From contig JAMKCF010000020.1 of assembly GCA_023634235.1 (NCBI GenBank), positions 4,712,001-4,776,000 of the forward strand: 64,000 bases of DNA. Reading direction: 5' to 3'. The translations under genes and the position numbers were made by a program. The DNA comes from Pisaster brevispinus (Eukaryota; Echinodermata; Asteroidea; Forcipulatida; Asteriidae). Below the pieces are notes generated by a model that was given only the letters and a program-made list of their open reading frames with translations, did no database searches and had not been told where the DNA came from. Shown piece by piece: positions 58,844 to 64,000 of the stretch; position 1 is the first letter of the stretch, and each line of letters opens with the position of its first letter.

Positions 58844-58900
58844 TCACTGTTCCGCCCGAAACCGCCCAGCCTAGTACTCACTGTACCGCCTGAACCGCCC
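58844..58900. repeat. Subterminal direct repeats of piggyBac element
   Basis: TCACTGTTCCGCCCGAAACC (58,844) and TCACTGTACCGCCTGAACC (58,878), each followed by GCCC, lie 34 bp apart just inside the left end. They are likely transposase-binding sites by analogy with known piggyBac subterminal repeats. Confidence 0.7.
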
Positions 58901-59010
58901 GAAAATCAGTCCGTGTTTTCAATGCATTAACAAAGCAATTTGATGAATAGCGCCCCCAAGTGTCATACATTGATAGGAAGGCTGGTACCTCCCCTTTCGA
59001 ATGCCATGAA

Positions 59011-59125
59011 AAATATATATTGTTGCCATTGAAAAAAATGACGTAAACCCAACTCAAAGGTCAAAGTGTCGACAAATTCCGGTCGAGTTCACCGCACCGC
59101 GGCGCTGTGCGTGCAACTGCGAAAC
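59011..59125 (+). promoter_or_regulatory. Putative promoter of piggyBac transposase
   Basis: A TATA-like AAATATATAT (59,011-59,020) lies about 105 bp before the start codon. It is followed by a CRE-like TGACGTAA (59,039), AAAGGTCAAAG and a CpG-rich leader (CACCGCACCGCGGCGCTG). Function is inferred from position and motifs only. Confidence 0.4.
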
Positions 59126-62092
59126 ATGGCCGCCACTTCCAGACTAACGCTACGAGAAGCTATGCACGCTGTAGTGGAAGATTCTGACGATGATAATGAC
59201 AATTTGGATCTACAATTGGATGCAAGTGACATTGAAGTTTCACAGGTAATTATTTTGCCATCTTCGACTTTATTTTGTGATACTCAAAGCTTCAAATTGT
59301 GAAAGATGTAAGCCAATGTTTTTCGTCTCCATTGAATGAAAATCACGCTAGTCAGTCGCCTTGTGTTTTTACGTTGACAACGTTTTGGATTCACGTCTTC
59401 ATGTTCTTATTTTTGTAGTAAACGTGCTAATACTACTTTCATCATCCACAAAACATGATGTTATTTCCAAAATTATAGCAACATATTGTTATCATTGAAA
59501 CGGGTGTGTAGTAATTTCAAAAAAATACATACAAAATAGTGCAACATGAACGATGTTTTGAGGGGTTTTGTGCATTTCTTTTCCCCCATACATGCATTTA
59601 TTTTTTTCTTCACATTGTCAACACTGTAAGAGTCCTAATGACAAGCAAAAATGAATTGATTGTTTGCTTTGTCTACTTTACTGTATCCATTCATCTACTT
59701 CAAAGTGTTCAATATTTTTTTATCATGTAATTTTGACTACATAGTACATGTACGACAGGTACAGTGTCAGATAAAATATATTTATGGTTTTATGGTTTGA
59801 AATTCATAAAATCATTAGTCGGGCACATACGATTGAACCCCAAGTTATTTGTAAATCTAAAAGTCTGCTTGAGTTCACTGCAACATGGTAAAATCCCGCC
59901 ATCAACATAACAGCCACTGCTTCAAAATTGATGTTACCAAAACAAATATTATGATAAAGAAATTAGTTTGGATTCAAGTCAAAAGCATTTGACGAAAAGC
60001 ATTGTTTGAGACGTTGTTTTTGTTTGTTTGTTTGTTTTGTTTTTTTGTTTTTTCTTTTTGCTATCTTTGATTTCATTTTGTTTGTATCAAGAAAATAAGA
60101 TAAGCCAAAATCTGAAATAAGCCTAGCACAAAATTATGAAAAATACAAACCATAACAAAATAACAAATTACGATTCATCTGATATAGGCCTCACCTTCAA
60201 AGTATGAAGGATAAACCAAGGTATACCACAATTAGTAATTTAGTTTTTTTTTCTTATGTTCTCTATTTTTCTAGATTATTTCGAGTAGCGAAGAAGACAG
60301 TGATGATGACTTAGAAAGCACTGAAAGTTCTTCCGATGATGCAAACATAGTTGACGATAGTGATGAAGATACCCCTGGTACGAGTCAGCGTAGTGGCAGA
60401 GGCCGTAGAGGCAGAGGTCGTGGTGGCAGAGGTCAGGGTGGCAGAGGTCGGCGTGGAAGTGGTCAAGGTGGTAGAGGCCGAGGGTGTAGTGGAAGAGGAA
60501 GAGGACAGAGGCAAATCAGAAACAAAGATGGTGACACTGCCCCTCCAGCAGGATGGTCCAATACCTTGATTGATCCCATCATTCATCCCTACACAGAAAC
60601 CCCGGGGCCCCAGTGCAACCTTCCATTTGATGCAAAAGAGTTGGACTTTTTGCTCTGCCTTGTTGGGAATGATTTATTTGATTCTTTGGCACACAATACG
60701 AATATGAATGCCGTCTGCAAAAGGCCACCAATCATACCAGATGTCAACAACGAATATGCTACGTCGGACCAATACTGGAAACCCACTTATGGTGATGAAA
60801 TCAAGGCCTTTGTTGGTATAAATATCCTCATGGGGTTGAAACAAATGCCAGAGTACAATGACTACTGGAGTAATGACCCCATGATGAATGACAGCTACAT
60901 AGCTTCACGCATGTCTAAAAACAGGTATGAGAAATTGTCACAGTTCTTTCACTGTAGCAATCCAGCTGACCCCATCGATAATAATGACCGAATCAACAAA
61001 GTGCGTAACTTTGTCGAAACACTCGATGAGAACTTCCAACACATGTTGATCCCTGGAAAACATTTATCCGTGGATGAAGCTATGATAAAGTACAATGGGA
61101 GACTTTTATGGAAACAGTATATGCCCCAAAAACCAACAAAATGGGGAATAAAATTGTGGTTCCTATGTGACTCAAGCACTGGCTACTGCTTGACATTTCG
61201 TGTATATACAGGACGTGCTGCCAACACCGACTTGATACGAGACTTTGGATTAGCGTATACAGTCGTGATGGAACTGATGCAACACTACCTCATGCGACAT
61301 CACCACCTTTTTGCAGATAACTTCTTCTCATCTCTGCCTCTTGTGGATGATCTTTTTGCAGCTGATACTTACTACTGCGGAACATTGAGGAAAGACAGGG
61401 TAGGCATACCAAGACAGCTACAGAATGCGAGTCTGAAAAAATATGAGAGTGTCAAGTGGCAGATGGATCATTCCCAAATAATCGTCACAAACTGGAAAGA
61501 TAAGAGGAATGTTTACACCATTGCTACCAACAATGATGGCGCTGATGTTGAGAGGGCCCGTACAAAGTTTCGACAAGATGAAATGATTACCATTCCTTCA
61601 GTCATCGCTATGTACAACAAGTACATGGGGGGTGTTGACCACTGTGATCAGTACCGTTCGTACTATAAAGTTGGACGAACGGGGAGACGTTGGTGGAAGT
61701 ATTTGTTTTGGGGATTGTTCAACCAGGCACTTGTGAACGCATACATCCTATGGGAATTGTCAACAAGACCACATAAGAAAGAAAAGCGGAGCTGGTCACT
61801 AAAGGCCTTCAAGACGGCAATCGTACATCAGTTGATGGATGATTTCACATCACGCAAGAGAACATCAGTGGGTCTTATCAAGCGACCGGTATCACGAACC
61901 CTGACAAAGGATTTACACCCTGGCCACCCTCTTGTTCAGTTTGGAGATAGAAAGCGTGTATGCGTATGCTGCAAGCACAATGGCAGGATGACGGAAGGCA
62001 ATCTATCAGTCCAGACGTCATTTGGTTGTTCTACATGCTCAGTGAACTTGTGCAGAATCCACTGTTTTGGTGAATGGCATACTGAACAATGA
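59126..62092 (+). CDS. piggyBac transposase (645 aa, two exons)
   Basis: Exon 1 is 59,126-59,245 (40 codons, ending TCACAG|GTAATT). Exon 2 is 60,275-62,092, after TTTTTCTAG; the junction is phase 0. The start ATG is in AACATGGCC, the first in-frame ATG that leads into the acidic segment. The order is an acidic N-terminus (EDSDDDNDN; SSEEDSDDD), an Arg-Gly-rich region (residues about 79-119), then the piggyBac-type DDE domain. Catalytic aspartates are D307 (LSVDEAMIKYNGR), D388 (LFADNFFSS) and D495 (YMGGVDHCDQYRSYY). Their spacing of 81 and 107 is close to the family's 78 and 101. Cysteines cluster at residues 603-637, as in the C-terminal Cys-rich domain that binds the ends. No disruption is seen. 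It would excise and insert the element at TTAA. Confidence 0.9.
59246..60274 (+). other. Intron of piggyBac transposase gene
   Basis: A GT-AG intron of 1,029 bp, AT-rich, with a TTTG/TTTTTG run near 60,020-60,060. No other gene is seen within it. Confidence 0.75.
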
Positions 62093-62170
62093 ATGCAACA
62101 TTTTATAAGTACTCTGCTAACCTGGTTCCAGACCAAAGTAAACAGTGTGTATAAAGATAACTAGAATGTC

Positions 62171-62722
62171 AGGTCAAAGGTCAACTTTATAAAATGCAAT
62201 CATACCCAGGGAAATGTTCCTTGATTTATTTCCTCATTCATTGGGGCACTAAGACACGGGGTAACTGCTCAAGCAAGATACATTCAAGCCAAGTCGGTGC
62301 ATATTTGTAACTAAAAAATTTTCAATATTTTTGGCCTTTACAAGGTCAAAGGTCAAATGTGAATTTTATAAAATGTTCCATTACCTAAGCAAACCTACAT
62401 ATATTCACTTATTATATTGATCACTTGTTCATACGAGAGACTGATACATATGATCGTAAATCAATGTGACAAACAATCATGCCAAGCTAGGCTTATTTGT
62501 AAAACTGGATTTTAGTATGTTTTGACCAATTTCAAGGTCAAAGGTCAACTCTAAGAATGTGGTAATTCATTATTTTGGCAGAATATTTCCAGGATAACCA
62601 TTTTACTTCATAGAAACATAAAAAAACTGCTGAGAAAAAAAAGTTAGCACCACCAGGCAGACTTGTTGCAAATTTGATTGTTATTTCATAATGTTGTTGC
62701 AAACTCAAGAGGTCAAAGGTCA
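62171..62722. promoter_or_regulatory. Four DR1-type AGGTCAAAGGTCA sites
   Basis: Perfect AGGTCAAAGGTCA occurs at 62,171, 62,343, 62,535 and 62,710, spaced 172, 192 and 175 bp. This is the DR1 consensus bound by nuclear receptors of the RXR/HNF4/COUP-TF type. Flanks share weak similarity (TTTATAAAATG after the first two), so the sites probably lie in diverged tandem copies of a roughly 180-bp unit. Regulatory use is inferred. Confidence 0.65.
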
Positions 62723-62785
62723 ATTACAAGAGGTTACATTGAAGAAAAAAATGTCCAGTCAGTAAAAGTATCTTATGGTCTACCA

Positions 62786-62791
62786 AATAAA
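62786..62791 (+). terminator. Polyadenylation signal of piggyBac element
   Basis: AATAAA about 690 bp after the stop codon and 144 bp before the right end. Confidence 0.55.
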
Positions 62792-62935
62792 CACAACTTG
62801 TAACACAAGACTATTTACAGAAAAAAAAGTGTACTGAGTTGTTTATTGTGAGTTGTTTCCAGTGTACAATTTATCAATTTCCTTCAGTGAGTAAATGACC
62901 ATTGTACAACATACCTGCAGTTGCTATTGGGTTAA

Positions 62936-63699
62936 ATTGCTCTCCAACAAAACCTGTGCTGTCGCTGGAATTTTTTTTTGCTTTGTTCTGCGCAACCCCA
63001 CTGTTTCTTACGGTAATAAGAAAAATCTTATTCAGCCATGACTAAGCTAATTCCAATGTACACCAAGTGCCAACCATTGAGGCTGAACACCGACAGAAAA
63101 CGTTAAGTAGCACTAACCAACCATGTGTAGTTCAAATATACTGCACTGGCAGTGAAAACTGCAAGCAGTAGGCCTACATAATAATAATTTACTATAATGT
63201 CCTGCTTTGCAGTATGCTTGTTTGCACAACGAGATGTCAGTGTTATTGCTCGCGAGTGACCTTTTGTGACTGTTAACCCATAATCTCTATTTTTTGACCA
63301 GCGCTTTTAATTTTCACGAACTTAAAAACCAAGCTAGAACCGCTGATTCCCGACTCATTTGTCTCTACCTTGCCACTTTGCCAATCAATGCAATCTACAA
63401 GTACAACGGACTTTTGCTACTTTCCTGGGAAAAAAAATGGCTCCGGTTTTTCTCTTTATTCCAAAATGATTGAAGACTAATGAGGCTGAAACTTCTACAG
63501 GGAAACTGTATTACATAAAAACTTATTTATTCATAGTGAGTAGAGATTTGATCTATTGCCCAAAAATCAGAAACAAGAATTAGAGATGTCCGTTAATTTA
63601 GCTGACGAAGTTTCACAAACTACGAAACTGGAAATAGGCCTACATCAACTAAAAATCAAGATATGTCACTTATGTGTGCATAATTTGCCAACTCCATTA
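62936..63699. other. Unassigned AT-rich DNA
   Basis: No gene or repeat family was recognised between the piggyBac element and the next tandem repeat. Confidence 0.4.
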
Positions 63700-64000
63700 T
63701 GAAAGTAAAGTCACTTTTATGAAAGGAAAGTTTCAAGAGATGATGCAAAAGTGGTTTCAAAATAATTTATACAGTACAAAATCAACTCAATACGCAAAAT
63801 ACGCAGAATACGCAAAATTTGTTGGGAAAGGATTTGTACAGTACAACGTCAACTTGGAAAGGTTTTGACAGATGGCAAAACAAATTTTGGGAAATGATTT
63901 GTACGGTACCACAAACAAATGGAATGATTTCCAGAGATGAAAAAAAATTAAGTACGAAATGATTTCTGAGTACAACAAAAAGTTTTACTGGCTTTCGAAA
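63700..64000. repeat. 60-65-bp diverged tandem repeat, second block
   Basis: Same family as 53,330-55,055 (TTTGTACAGTACAACGTC, AACTTGGAAAGGTTTTGAC, AGATGGCAAAAC). A small ATACGCAAAATACGC expansion interrupts one unit near 63,790-63,820. The array continues past the window edge. Confidence 0.75.

Larger units (their letters stand above)
58832..62935 (+). mobile_element. Complete piggyBac element (4.1 kb)
   Basis: The left end is TTAACCCTTTAGTCACTG. The right end, read inward, is TTAACCCAATAGCAACTG, matching at 14 of 18 positions, each including the TTAA target. The element contains a promoter-like region, a two-exon transposase gene and an 840-bp 3' region with an AATAAA at 62,786 and four AGGTCAAAGGTCA sites. 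The right boundary rests on a short match; the left one is firm. Confidence 0.8.

Overview
This window is eukaryotic nuclear DNA, AT-rich, intron-bearing and dominated by repeats. tRNA-derived SINEs ending in a CTATATAAG-type tail, foldback elements with a GATTTCACAAAGAG-type arm and a CTGCTTAGCACGGAATTC-type repeat all point to a marine invertebrate deuterostome, most likely an echinoderm. That assignment is an inference from repeat style. No conventional host protein-coding gene was recognised; the two complete protein genes both belong to DNA transposons.

Layout. 1-2.2 kb: two tandem arrays (74-bp and 61-bp units). 2.2-9.7 kb: unique-looking DNA with several SINE relics and one foldback element. 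9.7-23 kb (+ strand): a mosaic of a 63/66-bp satellite, SINEs and repeated exon-like modules (about 90-107 bp, each with acceptor and donor splice signals). 23-29 kb: a foldback, further exon-like segments and a 38-bp minisatellite. 29.9-31.55 kb: 1.6 kb of pure hexanucleotide repeat, followed by a GC-rich cluster of hairpins. 31.8-32.3, 49.7-51.6 and 55.1-58.2 kb: three blocks of one 48-bp satellite family. 32.5-36.5 and 43.0-49.7 kb: a complex satellite that, on the - strand, carries at least seven copies of a 112-127 bp exon-like module.

Transposons. (1) 36,468-43,019: a complete 6.55-kb element with 286-bp inverted repeats, a 3-bp AAT target duplication and one intron-containing gene for a 1,514-aa protein. 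The C-terminal half carries all seven acidic metal-ligand positions of FEN1/XPG nucleases. This best fits the Academ superfamily. (2) 58,832-62,935: a complete piggyBac element encoding a 645-aa transposase in two exons, with the DDD triad and a Cys-rich C-terminus. (3) 48,463-49,209: a 747-bp internally deleted piggyBac relative that keeps only the acidic N-terminal reading frame. (4) 53,811-about 54,168: the left end of a third piggyBac family. (5) 45,150-46,384: a CAGGG-ended non-autonomous element. Elements 1, 2, 3 and 5 have usable boundaries; 1, 3, 4 and 5 sit inside satellite DNA.

The main points of interest are the intact nuclease-bearing transposon, three piggyBac families sharing one subterminal repeat architecture, four perfect DR1-type AGGTCAAAGGTCA sites in the 3' region of the piggyBac element, and the serially duplicated exon-like modules on both strands, which may belong to long non-coding transcripts.
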